Assembly (NCBI GenBank): GCA_902780385.1
Contig: CACZFF010000016.1
Coordinates: forward strand, 1 to 64,000
Reading direction: 5' to 3'
DNA length: 64,000 nt
Origin: an uncultured Lachnospiraceae bacterium
GTDB lineage: Bacteria > Bacillota > Clostridia > Lachnospirales > Lachnospiraceae
The translations under genes and the position numbers were made by a program. Shown one piece after another: positions 1 through 8,063 of the stretch. The notes below the pieces were generated by a model, which was given only the letters and a program-made list of their open reading frames with translations, did no database searches and was not told the origin of the DNA. How positions within the stretch are numbered: the stretch's first letter is position 1; the number at the start of each line of letters is the position of its first letter.

Positions 1-137
1 CCCACCACTGTGCGGGAAGTGAGCACACCCTGCGCTCCCTCCATCAGCGATTCGAGAACCTGACTGAAATTGTTCTGCTTTGAGCCGTTCAGCTTCAGTC
101 CGTTTCCGTTGCCATTGCCGTTCTTCCTCTCTTCCAT
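1..137 (-). CDS. gerW: GerW/YtfJ family spore protein, N-terminal part
   Basis: Only the first 45 codons are in the window; the gene runs off the left edge. The ATG at 137 follows an AAAGGA ribosome site. After a Gly/Asn-rich start (about residues 5-20) comes the segment QVLESLMEGAQGVLTSRTVVG, which resembles the start of the YtfJ/GerW fold. The family is known for sporulation proteins needed for germination in Bacillus. The gene directly upstream on the same strand is a YtfI-like protein, the usual ytfI-ytfJ pairing, and this neighbour supports the call more than the short fragment does. Confidence 0.7.
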   Translation of the reverse strand, partial: MEERKNGNGNGNGLKLNGSKQNNFSQVLESLMEGAQGVLTSRTVV

Positions 138-399
138 CTTTATCCGATCCTTTCCTGAAAATATCCCGATGTTCCCGACTGTTTCGGCTTCATGCCTGTA
201 AGGCATTGAGCTTTACTGCCTCAACATCTATACCTGTTCTTCCTGTTCTGTTCTTCCTGTTCTGTTTTCTCTGTTTCTGTATAAATTCTACTGAAATAAT
301 CTCTCTTGTTAAATTGAGTGTTTTTTATTGATTGTTTAAACAGAGCATTTTAGTTATATTGAACGCCTTTGTCCGACTTCATGCCGTATCAGCATATAA
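138..399. other. Intergenic region between ytfI and gerW
   Basis: About 260 bases without a convincing gene. Positions 230-280 are a pyrimidine-rich low-complexity stretch in which CCTGTTCTGTTCTT recurs. The AT-rich part at 290-360 may hold a promoter for gerW on the minus strand, but no clear sigma-A box pair was found; a sporulation sigma factor would be expected for this gene. Confidence 0.4.
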
Positions 400-1251
400 T
401 CAGCCCTTCTTTTCCCCGTTTTTACTGCCGTTTCCGTACCTGTGGCCGGATGAGGGTCCGCGGCGGATCCTGCTTATCACACGGCGCACATCTTTACAGA
501 GCAGAATCCGTATTCCGCCGTACAGGAAGGGGAAGAGCTGCACTGCTCCCCGTGCGGCGCCGCGCAGGTCATAGCGGTACAGTTCATAATCCGTTCCCAC
601 TGCGACATGTCCGGCAGTGACCGGATAAAGGAAACCCTGTACTGCAAAGACTTTGGCACTGCGGGCCGGATCACCCAGTCCGATGACACCGGTCATTCCC
701 CATTCGGAGGGGAGCACGCTTTCGATCATATGCAGGATGCGGGACAAGACCACACTTTTGGCCCGCTCACCGTATTGCGAGTGAAGGACATTGAGCACAT
801 CCTCCATTTTGAGATACAGCTTTTCCACACGCCTCAGGACAGCCTCAATCTTTTCCTCCAGTGACTTCTTTTCTCCGGGTGTCCCGGTTTCCTCTTTCTT
901 TTCTTCCTCATCTTCATGTTCTGCACGTTTCAAAAACTGATCGACAGGAACCCGCTTTCCGAAGATGCGGAGATCCATGCGGACCAGACCGGTCTGATCA
1001 TCACCTCCGCCCACAGCCGTTGTAAAATGAAATGCTCCCAGGAGCCATCGCACCTCGCCGGCTGCGGATATATCTTTTTTCGGGTCCAGGTGGAAAACAC
1101 GGGTGCTTCCCTCCGGGTCATCGATCGCACCTGAAAACGAGTAGCGGAAAGGAACGAAAAGAACGCACAGCATCAGGATGATGAGCACTGCCAGCAGCAC
1201 CAGGAACACGATCCCCAGCACTTTCAGTACAGTCAACAAAACTGCCATCAA
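400..1251 (-). CDS. ytfI: YtfI-like DUF2953 membrane protein
   Basis: A 283-residue protein with one strongly hydrophobic N-terminal segment (about residues 3-32) followed by a globular region. Residues about 105-150 are very rich in Glu and Lys and probably form a coiled coil. Size, topology and position just upstream of a GerW-type gene match the DUF2953/YtfI family, whose function is not established but which accompanies ytfJ in spore formers. The annotated start is a TTG at 1251; an ATG lies one codon later at 1248. AGGAGAG stands about 8 and 11 bases upstream of the two, so either start is possible. Confidence 0.7.
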   Translation of the reverse strand: MMAVLLTVLKVLGIVFLVLLAVLIILMLCVLFVPFRYSFSGAIDDPEGSTRVFHLDPKKDISAAGEVRWLLGAFHFTTAVGGGDDQTGLVRMDLRIFGKRVPVDQFLKRAEHEDEEEKKEETGTPGEKKSLEEKIEAVLRRVEKLYLKMEDVLNVLHSQYGERAKSVVLSRILHMIESVLPSEWGMTGVIGLGDPARSAKVFAVQGFLYPVTAGHVAVGTDYELYRYDLRGAARGAVQLFPFLYGGIRILLCKDVRRVISRIRRGPSSGHRYGNGSKNGEKKG

Positions 1252-1361
1252 TCACTTCTCTCCTATTGATCCCAACTACTTTCTAAACCATACATGCGGC
1301 CATGGTCTCGCGACTGCGAACATGTATGATGAAAACTACGGGCCGGATACGCAAATATCCG

Positions 1362-1691
1362 TCACCCCTCAAAACCGGCCCTGGATGCCAGGTATTCTGC
1401 GGCATTCCACTGTCCGGTCATGTTAAAAGATTCTGTTGTGAGGGCATCCACCATATCCACGGCATCGGCCTTGCCCTCTGCGATTCCCACGATAAAGGGC
1501 TCGTGCACCCGATAATACTGTGTCTGTAGATTTGCACAGTGCATGATCTCCAGCTGCGGCCTGCCCTCGGGTCCTTTTGCGAGCAGAAGGACATAGATTG
1601 ACAGATGGCCCTTGCCGCGCAGCAGGTCCTTTTTGATCTGCCGCGGTTTGCGGATCCTGGGACTCACATACAAATTGTCATAAAAAACCAT
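1362..1691 (-). CDS. Conserved hypothetical protein, 109 aa
   Basis: I do not recognise the family. The start at 1691 (MVFYDNLYV...) is chosen over an upstream in-frame codon because AGGAGGAG sits 7 bases before it. The protein has no membrane segment and no Cys pair. It begins with a basic stretch (RIRKPRQIKKDLLRGKG) and then has alternating hydrophobic residues (LSIYVLLLAKG) suggesting beta strands. It lies 110 bases upstream of ytfI on the same strand and could share its transcript. A real gene is likely given the strong ribosome site. Confidence 0.6.
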   Translation of the reverse strand: MVFYDNLYVSPRIRKPRQIKKDLLRGKGHLSIYVLLLAKGPEGRPQLEIMHCANLQTQYYRVHEPFIVGIAEGKADAVDMVDALTTESFNMTGQWNAAEYLASRAGFEG

Positions 1692-1831
1692 GGAAGCTCT
1701 CCTCCTGCACACAAAACGCAGGACTCACGCAGACAAATCAGTCAAAAAAACAATCATTAATATCATACATCTATTTTTCTTTGGGGGAAAGCCTTTTCTT
1801 TTGTCCGCACCCATAATGCGGTCAATTGGTT

Positions 1832-1853
1832 AACTGTACAGACCCGCCTGAAA
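1832..1853 (+). repeat. Dispersed 22-bp repeat, copy 1
   Basis: Positions 1832-1853 (AACTGTACAGACCCGCCTGA followed by AA) are identical to 21070-21091, and the similarity extends to an upstream ATTGGT in both. Both copies are in intergenic DNA. The function is unknown; it could be the remnant of a small mobile element or a protein-binding site. Confidence 0.6.
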
Positions 1854-2039
1854 CGCGAGATACACGACGGATCAATGCAGAAAAAAAGCACAAACTCACC
1901 CTCTCTTTATGTGGTTTCCGGACAGCCGAAAATCAATAACTCCAAACAGACGAATCTTATTCCCTGCAGCCAGTTAGCATTTATTAACCACGTGTCAATG
2001 TGATATCATATCAATGAAACATCCAACACTGTTACCGTA

Positions 2040-2065
2040 TAAGATCCTTGAACTCAGGGATCTTA
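2040..2065. promoter_or_regulatory. Palindrome upstream of rubrerythrin
   Basis: TAAGATCC at 2040-2047 is the exact inverse of GGATCTTA at 2058-2065, with a 10-base centre, 44 bases before the rbr start codon. It could be an operator for an oxidative-stress regulator or a hairpin in the leader. It does not look like a standard PerR or Fur box. Confidence 0.35.
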
Positions 2066-2109
2066 CACGCAACGCTTTCATAATACGTTTTTTTGTAAAG
2101 GAGGCTACT

Positions 2110-2673
2110 ATGGCAACTGATTACTATGCATCTCTCGGAAAAAACCTGATCGGAACCAAGACTTTCGACAATCTTATGGAAGCTTTTGCAGGCGAGTCCA
2201 TGGCCAGAAACAAATATACCTATTTTGCTTCCAAGGCCAAAAAAGACGGCTATGAGCAGATCGCCAAGCTTTTCCTGCAGACCGCCGATAATGAGAAAGA
2301 GCACGCCAAGATCTGGTACAAGATTCTTGAAGGCGTACACGGCACTGCTGATAATCTCGAGATCGCAGCTGAAGGCGAGCACGAGGAATGGACCGAGATG
2401 TATCCCGGTTTCGCAAAGGACGCCCGCGAGGAAGGCTTCAACGAGATCGCTGATCTGTTCGAGATGGTCGCGGCCATTGAAAAAGAGCATGAAGCACGCT
2501 ATCGCAAGCTGCTTGAGAACGTCAAGGGCGGCCTTGTCTTCTCCAAAGACGGCGACCGTATCTGGGAATGCGGCAACTGCGGCCACATCGTAGTCGGCCC
2601 CTCCGCTCCCGATGTCTGTCCTGTCTGCAACCATCCTCAGGCTTACTTCGAGATCCACGCCGAAAACTTCTGA
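2110..2673 (+). CDS. rbr: Rubrerythrin
   Basis: A 187-residue protein that reduces hydrogen peroxide in anaerobes using a diiron centre. Residues 1-145 form the ferritin-like four-helix domain, with the iron-ligand patterns [21 protein letters not shown] and EKEHEARY. The C-terminal rubredoxin-like domain has CGNCGH and CPVCNHPQ as the two Cys pairs. The start is the ATG at 2110, preceded by AAAGGAGG; the reading frame is open further upstream but lacks a ribosome site there. It stands alone, followed by a strong terminator, and is probably a monocistronic stress gene of the cytoplasm. Confidence 0.95.
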   Translation: MATDYYASLGKNLIGTKTFDNLMEAFAGESMARNKYTYFASKAKKDGYEQIAKLFLQTADNEKEHAKIWYKILEGVHGTADNLEIAAEGEHEEWTEMYPGFAKDAREEGFNEIADLFEMVAAIEKEHEARYRKLLENVKGGLVFSKDGDRIWECGNCGHIVVGPSAPDVCPVCNHPQAYFEIHAENF

Positions 2674-2811
2674 CCGGCAGTCGGGCATAGCCTGAACAAT
2701 ATGGGTCAGCGCCCCGCCTGTAATCGGATACAGCCTGATCACCGGCTGGTAAAGAATGACCGGAAACAAGGCATAGCCTGACCGGGGATTGATTTCTGAA
2801 AACACAAAAAA

Positions 2812-2867
2812 CCCTGCAGCCATCTGTTTGATATGCAAATCTCACAGATAGGCTGCAGGGCTTTTTT
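2812..2867 (+). terminator. Rho-independent terminator of rbr
   Basis: CCCTGCAGCC (2812-2821) pairs with GGCTGCAGGG (2851-2860), extended by ATCTGT/ACAGAT inside, and is followed by C then six T. Confidence 0.85.
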
Positions 2868-2923
2868 ATTCCTTGCAGTCAGGTATTTTATCCCCTTTGA
2901 CTCTTACTTGCAGTATGCATTCA

Positions 2924-3154
2924 TCAGCCCAGTTCGCTGATCATTCGGATCAGATCGAGATCCTCGGCAGTAACCCGGAAGTTGGTGGTCATATCCTCTC
3001 CGTCAGGTCTTGTGATCTTCACTTCCAGAACGGAATTTTCAGGAACGCCTTTCTTCCTGACCGCACGGACAAAAGCGGCAAATCCCGGATGGCGTTTCCG
3101 GAAATCGTTGAGCTGTGATCTGAACTTGACAAGCTGCATGGGATTAATGGCCAT
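2924..3154 (-). CDS. Conserved hypothetical protein, 76 aa
   Basis: A small soluble protein starting MAINPMQLVKFRSQLNDFRK after an AAAGGAAAGA ribosome site. The N-terminal half is basic and helical; the second half (EVKITRPDGEDMTTNFRVT) looks like beta strands and ends in an acidic helix. The family is not recognised. It lies downstream of radA on the same strand, separated by a MITE-like element, so cotranscription with radA is doubtful. Confidence 0.6.
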   Translation of the reverse strand: MAINPMQLVKFRSQLNDFRKRHPGFAAFVRAVRKKGVPENSVLEVKITRPDGEDMTTNFRVTAEDLDLIRMISELG

Positions 3155-3185
3155 TTCTCTTTCCTTTCTCTAAATCATCTATAGT

Positions 3186-3369
3186 ATGATGTTGAGGTCA
3201 AAAGGTGGTTAAGTGAACACCGTCTCGTCAAGCTGCACAAACGCCTTGGGCACGCTCTCGCTCTACCCTCGCTGGCAGCGGTATACCGGCCGCTCGCCAA
3301 GGCCCTTCGGCTGTTTGTGCAGCTTGACGAAACTCAGAGCCATTGGATACCTTTTGACCTTTACATCAT
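3186..3369 (+). mobile_element. MITE-like palindromic element, copy 1 (full, 184 bp)
   Basis: Terminal inverted repeats begin ATGATGTTGAGGTCAAAAGG and, on the other strand from the right end, ATGATGTAAAGGTCAAAAGG. Inside them TCGTCAAGCTGCACAAAC (3225-3242) is perfectly inverted at 3313-3330. The element is flanked by the direct repeat AGT (3183-3185 and 3370-3372), consistent with a 3-bp target duplication. No ORF is inside. Related copies are at 13996 and 45980. No transposase that could mobilise it is in the window. Confidence 0.75.
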
Positions 3370-3457
3370 AGTATCTCTATTATCTTAAAAAAATATAACT
3401 TCCAAAAGCTGTATCTTTAAAAAACCGTTTCGCATTATCTATCATCTCAATACAAGA

Positions 3458-4834
3458 TCAAAAGACATCGATCAGCTCCGCCAAAGAACTGACGGGAATC
3501 AGGCGCATGCCCTGGGGTACCTGCAGGCGGCGCATATTGCTACGGGGAAGGACGCAGGCGGTAAAGCCCATCTTGGCCGCCTCCTGCACGCGCATCTGAG
3601 CCATGGATACTGCGCGCACCTCACCGCTGAGGCCGACTTCTCCGAAAACGATCATGTGGTCGTCCACAGGCAGGTTCCGGAAACTGGACATAATGGCCAT
3701 CACGATCCCCAGGTCCAGAGCAGGTTCTGTCTGCCGGATGCCTCCGGCGAGGTTTATATAGGCATCATGCTGGGACATGGGTATGCCCAGCCGCTTCTCG
3801 ATGACAGCCATGAGAAGGCTCACGCGGTTAAAATCCGTGCCGGTGGACTGGCGCTTGGGGTAGCCGTAATTGGTGTGGCAGACCAGTGCCTGTACCTCCA
3901 GGAGCAGCGGCCTGGTCCCCTCCATAGAGCAGGTGACAACGCTCCCGCCCACATCGTGGGGGCGTCCGCTGAGCAGAAATTCCGACGGATTGAGCACTTC
4001 CGAAAGTCCGTCGCCCCGCATCTCGAAAATACCGATCTCGTTGGTGGACCCGAAACGGTTCTTGACGCTCCGCAGAATGCGGTAGGAAGCATAGCGGTCG
4101 CCCTCAAAATAGAGAACTGCGTCCACCATGTGTTCGAGCACCCTTGGGCCGGCCACATTTCCGTCCTTTGTCACATGCCCCACCAGGAAAAATGTGATGC
4201 CGGTCTCTTTTGCCAGGCGCAGCAGAATTCCGGTGGTCTCACGGATCTGGGCGATACTTCCCGGGGATGCCTGCACCTGGGCGCTGTACATGGTCTGGAT
4301 CGAGTCGATGATCGCCAGGCCCGGTTTCTCCTCCTGGAGCGTTGCGGTAATGGAATCCAGATCTGTCTCACACAGAAAACGCAGACGGTCGGAAATATCT
4401 CCGATCCTTTTTCCTCTCATTTTGATCTGGTGCAGGGATTCTTCACCGGAAATATAGATGATGTCGATGCCGGAAGCCGCCAGATTTCTGGCGGCCTGCA
4501 GCAGGATGGTGGATTTGCCTATGCCGGGGTCGCCGCCCAAAAGAACCATGGAACCGGCGACCAGGCCGCCTCCCAGCACCCGGTCAAGCTCGGTAAAGCC
4601 GGTGGAAAAGCGCTCCTCCCCCGTCTCTTCGACCGCGGAGAGAGGCACAGGTTTCCGGCGGATCCCCGTGTGTGCCGCAGACAAGGCTGCAGCAGAAGCC
4701 CCCGCCGTCTTTGCCGGCGCGGGGGCTTCCACCATTGTATTCCACTCTTTGCAGGCGGGACACTGACCAAGCCATTTGGCTGACTCATGTCCGCAGCTGC
4801 TGCAGAAAAAAACTGTCTTGATCTTCTTTGCCAT
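3458..4834 (-). CDS. radA: DNA repair protein RadA (Sms)
   Basis: A 458-residue RecA-like ATPase that promotes branch migration in recombinational repair. It has an N-terminal zinc finger (Cys11, Cys14, Cys25, Cys28), Walker A GDPGIGKST at 101-109, the RadA-specific KNRFG motif at 258-262 and a C-terminal Lon-protease-like domain (GLSGEVRAV region). The length is normal for the family. It starts 28 bases downstream of clpC, so the two are almost certainly cotranscribed, as in many Firmicutes. Confidence 0.96.
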   Translation of the reverse strand: MAKKIKTVFFCSSCGHESAKWLGQCPACKEWNTMVEAPAPAKTAGASAAALSAAHTGIRRKPVPLSAVEETGEERFSTGFTELDRVLGGGLVAGSMVLLGGDPGIGKSTILLQAARNLAASGIDIIYISGEESLHQIKMRGKRIGDISDRLRFLCETDLDSITATLQEEKPGLAIIDSIQTMYSAQVQASPGSIAQIRETTGILLRLAKETGITFFLVGHVTKDGNVAGPRVLEHMVDAVLYFEGDRYASYRILRSVKNRFGSTNEIGIFEMRGDGLSEVLNPSEFLLSGRPHDVGGSVVTCSMEGTRPLLLEVQALVCHTNYGYPKRQSTGTDFNRVSLLMAVIEKRLGIPMSQHDAYINLAGGIRQTEPALDLGIVMAIMSSFRNLPVDDHMIVFGEVGLSGEVRAVSMAQMRVQEAAKMGFTACVLPRSNMRRLQVPQGMRLIPVSSLAELIDVF

Positions 4835-4862
4835 TTTTCATTATCTTTACTGAGACAGCAGC

Positions 4863-7385
4863 TCAGGCTTCCTTTTTCTCTTCCTCGGTTTCTTCCCTTT
4901 GCTCCTGCCCCTTGTCTTCTTCTACCGTTTCTTTTCCGCTTTTCTTCCTCGAGCCGGTAAAGGTCACCTGGCCCCCGCGGTAACCTGCAGTGACTGTGCA
5001 GCCCGCAGTGAACTCTTCCGCCAGGATCTTCTCGGAGAGCGGGTCCTCGATGACAGACTGGATCGCGCGCTTGAGAGGACGGGCGCCCATCTTGTCGTCG
5101 GAGTATTTATCTACGATATGATTTCGCAGGGCCGCTGTGATCTTGAGATCGATGCCGAGCTGAGACTTAGCCCGTTTGATGAGGTCGGAAGCAAGGAGCA
5201 TGGTGATCTGCCCCATCTCCTCATGGCTCAGAGCATGGAACACCCTGATTTCATCGATACGGTTGATAAACTCAGGCCGGAAGATCTTTTTGACCTCGTC
5301 CATGACGCCTTTTTTCATGCGCTCATAGTCCTGCTCTTTGGTAGGCTTGTCCGCAAATCCCAGCGTCTTGGGAGCTATGATCCTCTGGGCTCCGACATTG
5401 GAGGTCATGATGATCACGGTATTCTTGAAATTGACCTTGTGGCCCTGGGAATCCGTGATATGACCCTCGTCCAGAATCTGCAGCAGGATATTGAAGACAT
5501 CAGGATGGGCTTTTTCGATCTCGTCAAACAGTACGACCGAATAGGGGTGGCGGCGGACTTTTTCCGAGAGCTGGCCGCCCTCTTCATAGCCCACATAGCC
5601 GGGTGCGGAACCGATGATCTTGGAGACCGCATACTGCTCCATATATTCAGACATATCTATGCGGATCAGATCCTTGTCCGAGCCGAACATGACCTCGGCC
5701 AGCGCCTTGGAGAGTTCGGTCTTGCCCACACCGGTGGGACCAAGGAAGAGGAAGGATCCGATCGGCCGATCCGGATTCTGCAGTCCGACACGTCCTCGCC
5801 GGATGGCGCGGGAAACGGCGTCCACAGCATCTTCCTGCCCGATGACACGCTTGTGCAGCTCATCCTCCAGGCGCAGGAGCCTTGAACTCTCCCGCTCTGT
5901 CAGACGGGTGACAGGCACTTTTGCCCAGATGGAGATAACGGAAGCGACATCCTCTGCCGTAACAGGAACCGCCTTTCCGCTCTGTCCGCGTTCCTTTCTG
6001 TTTTTGAGACTGTCCAGCTTTTTGACTAAAGCATCCTGTTCTTTGCGCAGAGAGCGCGCTTCATTCAGGTCGCCCTCCATAAAGGCTTTGGCCAGAAGGG
6101 CATCCGTATCGCGGATCTTCTCCTCCAGAGCGATCATTTTATTCCCGCTGTCCCCGGAACTGAGCCGGACTGCCGCACAGGCCTCGTCGATCACATCGAT
6201 CGCCTTATCAGGCAGATTGCGGTCATTGATATAGCGGACAGAGAGATCGACCGCCGTCTGCAGAGCATCTTCCTCCACCTTTACTCCGTGGTGGTCCTCA
6301 TAAATGTGGACAATGCCCTTGAGGATCTCAACCGTCTGTTCCGGCGTCGGTTCCTCGATCTGGACCGGCTGGAAACGGCGCTCGAGCGCGGCATCCTTTT
6401 CCACATATTTTCGGTATTCCGTGATCGTCGTAGCACCGATCAGCTGTACCTCACCGCGGGAGAGCGAGGGCTTGAGAATATTGGAAGCATCCAGAGAGCC
6501 TTCGGCGCCGCCTGCTCCGATCAGAGTGTGCAGCTCATCAATAAACAATATGATATTTTTATCCGCTGTCACCTCCTCGATGACGCGTTTGATCCTCTCT
6601 TCGAACTCACCCCGGTACTTGGTGCCCGCGACCATTCCGGAGAGGTCCAGTGTCAGCAGGCGCTTATCGCGCACAGAAGCCGGCACGTCACCGGACACGA
6701 TCCTGCGGGCAAGTCCCTCGACGACCGCGGTCTTGCCGACGCCGGGCTCACCGATCAGGACCGGATTGTTTTTGGTCCTCCGGCTCAGGATCTGGATCAC
6801 GCGGCGGATCTCATCCTCACGTCCGATCACAGGATCAAGCCTGCCGTCATAGGCCATCTGAGTGAGGTCGCGGCTGAACTGCTCGAGAATACCGCGCTGC
6901 TCGGGAGAACCGGCCCCGCCCTGCAGGTCATCCCTGTGCGCAGCAGGATCCTCTCCCATGGCCGCCAGAATCTCAAAATAGATCTTGGAGATATTGATCC
7001 CCATGGCCTCCAGAATCTTCAGGGCAACATTCTCCCTTTCAAGAATGATGGCCAGGAGAATATGCTCGGTTCCCGTCTGGTCAGAGCGGTACCTGTCCGC
7101 CTGAACGCGTGCCATATGCAGCACTTTCTGACAGCGGGGAGAATATCCTTCGTGGTCAAGAAGCGCGAGGCTGCCCGGGTGAATATTCAACTGGGTGATC
7201 ATTTCTTCCAGCCGCTTCTGCGTCACGCCGTTCTCAGCGAGAATCCTGGATGCCACACCGTCCGGCTCCTGCGCCAGGCCCAGAATAAGATGCTCTGTTC
7301 CGACATAATTCTGATTGGCCTTTTTTGAAGCGCTCTTGGCCGCCCTGAGTGCAGCAAGTGCATTTTTTGTATAATTATCCTTCAT
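4863..7385 (-). CDS. clpC: ATP-dependent Clp protease ATPase subunit ClpC
   Basis: An 840-residue Hsp100 unfoldase that feeds substrates to ClpP. It has a double Clp-N repeat (about residues 1-145), AAA module 1 with Walker A GEPGVGKT (212-219), a UVR-type middle segment (about 420-460, [10 protein letters not shown]) and AAA module 2 with Walker A GPTGVGKT (549-556). The tail after about residue 800 is Lys/Glu rich. The usual Firmicutes partners ctsR, mcsA and mcsB are missing; a GntR-family regulator gene lies 51 bases upstream instead and radA lies downstream. Confidence 0.95.
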   Translation of the reverse strand: MKDNYTKNALAALRAAKSASKKANQNYVGTEHLILGLAQEPDGVASRILAENGVTQKRLEEMITQLNIHPGSLALLDHEGYSPRCQKVLHMARVQADRYRSDQTGTEHILLAIILERENVALKILEAMGINISKIYFEILAAMGEDPAAHRDDLQGGAGSPEQRGILEQFSRDLTQMAYDGRLDPVIGREDEIRRVIQILSRRTKNNPVLIGEPGVGKTAVVEGLARRIVSGDVPASVRDKRLLTLDLSGMVAGTKYRGEFEERIKRVIEEVTADKNIILFIDELHTLIGAGGAEGSLDASNILKPSLSRGEVQLIGATTITEYRKYVEKDAALERRFQPVQIEEPTPEQTVEILKGIVHIYEDHHGVKVEEDALQTAVDLSVRYINDRNLPDKAIDVIDEACAAVRLSSGDSGNKMIALEEKIRDTDALLAKAFMEGDLNEARSLRKEQDALVKKLDSLKNRKERGQSGKAVPVTAEDVASVISIWAKVPVTRLTERESSRLLRLEDELHKRVIGQEDAVDAVSRAIRRGRVGLQNPDRPIGSFLFLGPTGVGKTELSKALAEVMFGSDKDLIRIDMSEYMEQYAVSKIIGSAPGYVGYEEGGQLSEKVRRHPYSVVLFDEIEKAHPDVFNILLQILDEGHITDSQGHKVNFKNTVIIMTSNVGAQRIIAPKTLGFADKPTKEQDYERMKKGVMDEVKKIFRPEFINRIDEIRVFHALSHEEMGQITMLLASDLIKRAKSQLGIDLKITAALRNHIVDKYSDDKMGARPLKRAIQSVIEDPLSEKILAEEFTAGCTVTAGYRGGQVTFTGSRKKSGKETVEEDKGQEQREETEEEKKEA

Positions 7386-7436
7386 GAAATCGTTTTCTTC
7401 CTCTGTCCTGCAGTATTGTTCTCTGCGTTATACTTC

Positions 7437-7805
7437 TCATTCATAGTCGTCGTAAATACTGTCCACCATTCGATGAAGCTCCATCCTGGTCATATTGCGG
7501 CACCTTGCCTGTGCCAGCAGTTTTCGAAGGTCCTTTTCCAGCTGCGTCCGCGCCCGCATAGCGTCCACATCGACTGAGATCACAGCCCCGCGTCTGCGGT
7601 CCATTTTGACAAAGCCCTCCTGTCTCAAAATCGAATAGGCCTTGTTGACTGTATGCATATTAATGCCGATCTCATCCGCCATCTGCCGGACCGAGGGAAG
7701 CGCCTGTCCTTCCTCCAGAGCCGCAGTCGCAATCCCCAGAATGATCTGGTTGCACAGCTGCTGGTAAATCGCTTCATCACTGCTAAAGTCGATCTTGATT
7801 AGCAT
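7437..7805 (-). CDS. GntR-family (YtrA-like) transcriptional regulator
   Basis: A 122-residue regulator. The start at 7805 (MLIKIDFSSDEAIYQQL) is chosen because GGAGG lies 8 bases upstream; the frame is open further but includes the promoter. Residues about 10-75 are the winged helix with the GntR signature LPSVRQMADEIGINMHTVNK, followed by RQEGFVKMDRRRGAVIS. The short C-terminal helical tail is typical of the YtrA subfamily, which usually represses ABC transporter operons. Here it precedes clpC and radA and may replace CtsR. Nested palindromes over its promoter suggest that it represses its own operon. Confidence 0.85.
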   Translation of the reverse strand: MLIKIDFSSDEAIYQQLCNQIILGIATAALEEGQALPSVRQMADEIGINMHTVNKAYSILRQEGFVKMDRRRGAVISVDVDAMRARTQLEKDLRKLLAQARCRNMTRMELHRMVDSIYDDYE

Positions 7806-7958
7806 AGCATATCCCTCCATTTTCTTCCACATGCTCTGAAGCGAAACCCGGCACAGCATCCTTATCGCCGCTTTTGCCTGCTGTCGGCGGCCTGCGCAGG
7901 TATGATGGTAAAACCGCAGTCTGCAGAGCAAAGTCTGCCCGCCTTCAGGCAATAAAAC

Positions 7959-8003
7959 AGAGCATGTACTGTTATATGTATAATATAACACGTGACATGC
8001 TCT
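7959..8003. promoter_or_regulatory. Nested palindromic operator at the gntR-clpC promoter
   Basis: The outer arms AGAGCATGT (7959-7967) and ACATGCTCT (7995-8003) are exact inverses. The inner arms GTTATAT (7971-7977) and ATATAAC (7983-7989) are also inverse, with almost the same centre. The -10 box lies inside, so a bound dimer would block transcription. The likely ligand is the GntR protein encoded downstream (inference). Confidence 0.6.
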
Positions 8004-8008
8004 GTCAA
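7980..8008 (-). promoter_or_regulatory. Sigma-A type promoter of the gntR-clpC-radA operon
   Basis: On the minus strand TTGACA (8003-8008), a 17-base spacer, and TATTAT (7980-7985). This is the best-matching promoter seen in the window. It gives a leader of about 170 bases before the gntR start codon. Confidence 0.75.
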
Positions 8009-8063
8009 GATGCATCATTACCGGTCACAGACCGACCGGATCATATGAAATGACGGCGTGAAC

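Larger units (their letters stand above)
1692..2109. other. Intergenic region upstream of rubrerythrin
   Basis: About 420 bases between divergent genes. It contains a 22-base sequence found identically near 21070 (listed separately) and an imperfect palindrome just before the rubrerythrin gene (listed separately). No RNA gene or further ORF is supported. Confidence 0.5.

Noticed and set aside
2014..2109. N-terminal extension of rubrerythrin from an upstream ATG
   Set aside because: The extension includes the palindrome and the strong AAAGGAGG site; the family starts at the ATG at 2110.
3186..3369. Insertion sequence with transposase
   Set aside because: The element is under 200 bp and has no ORF; only the termini resemble a mobile element, so it is listed as MITE-like.
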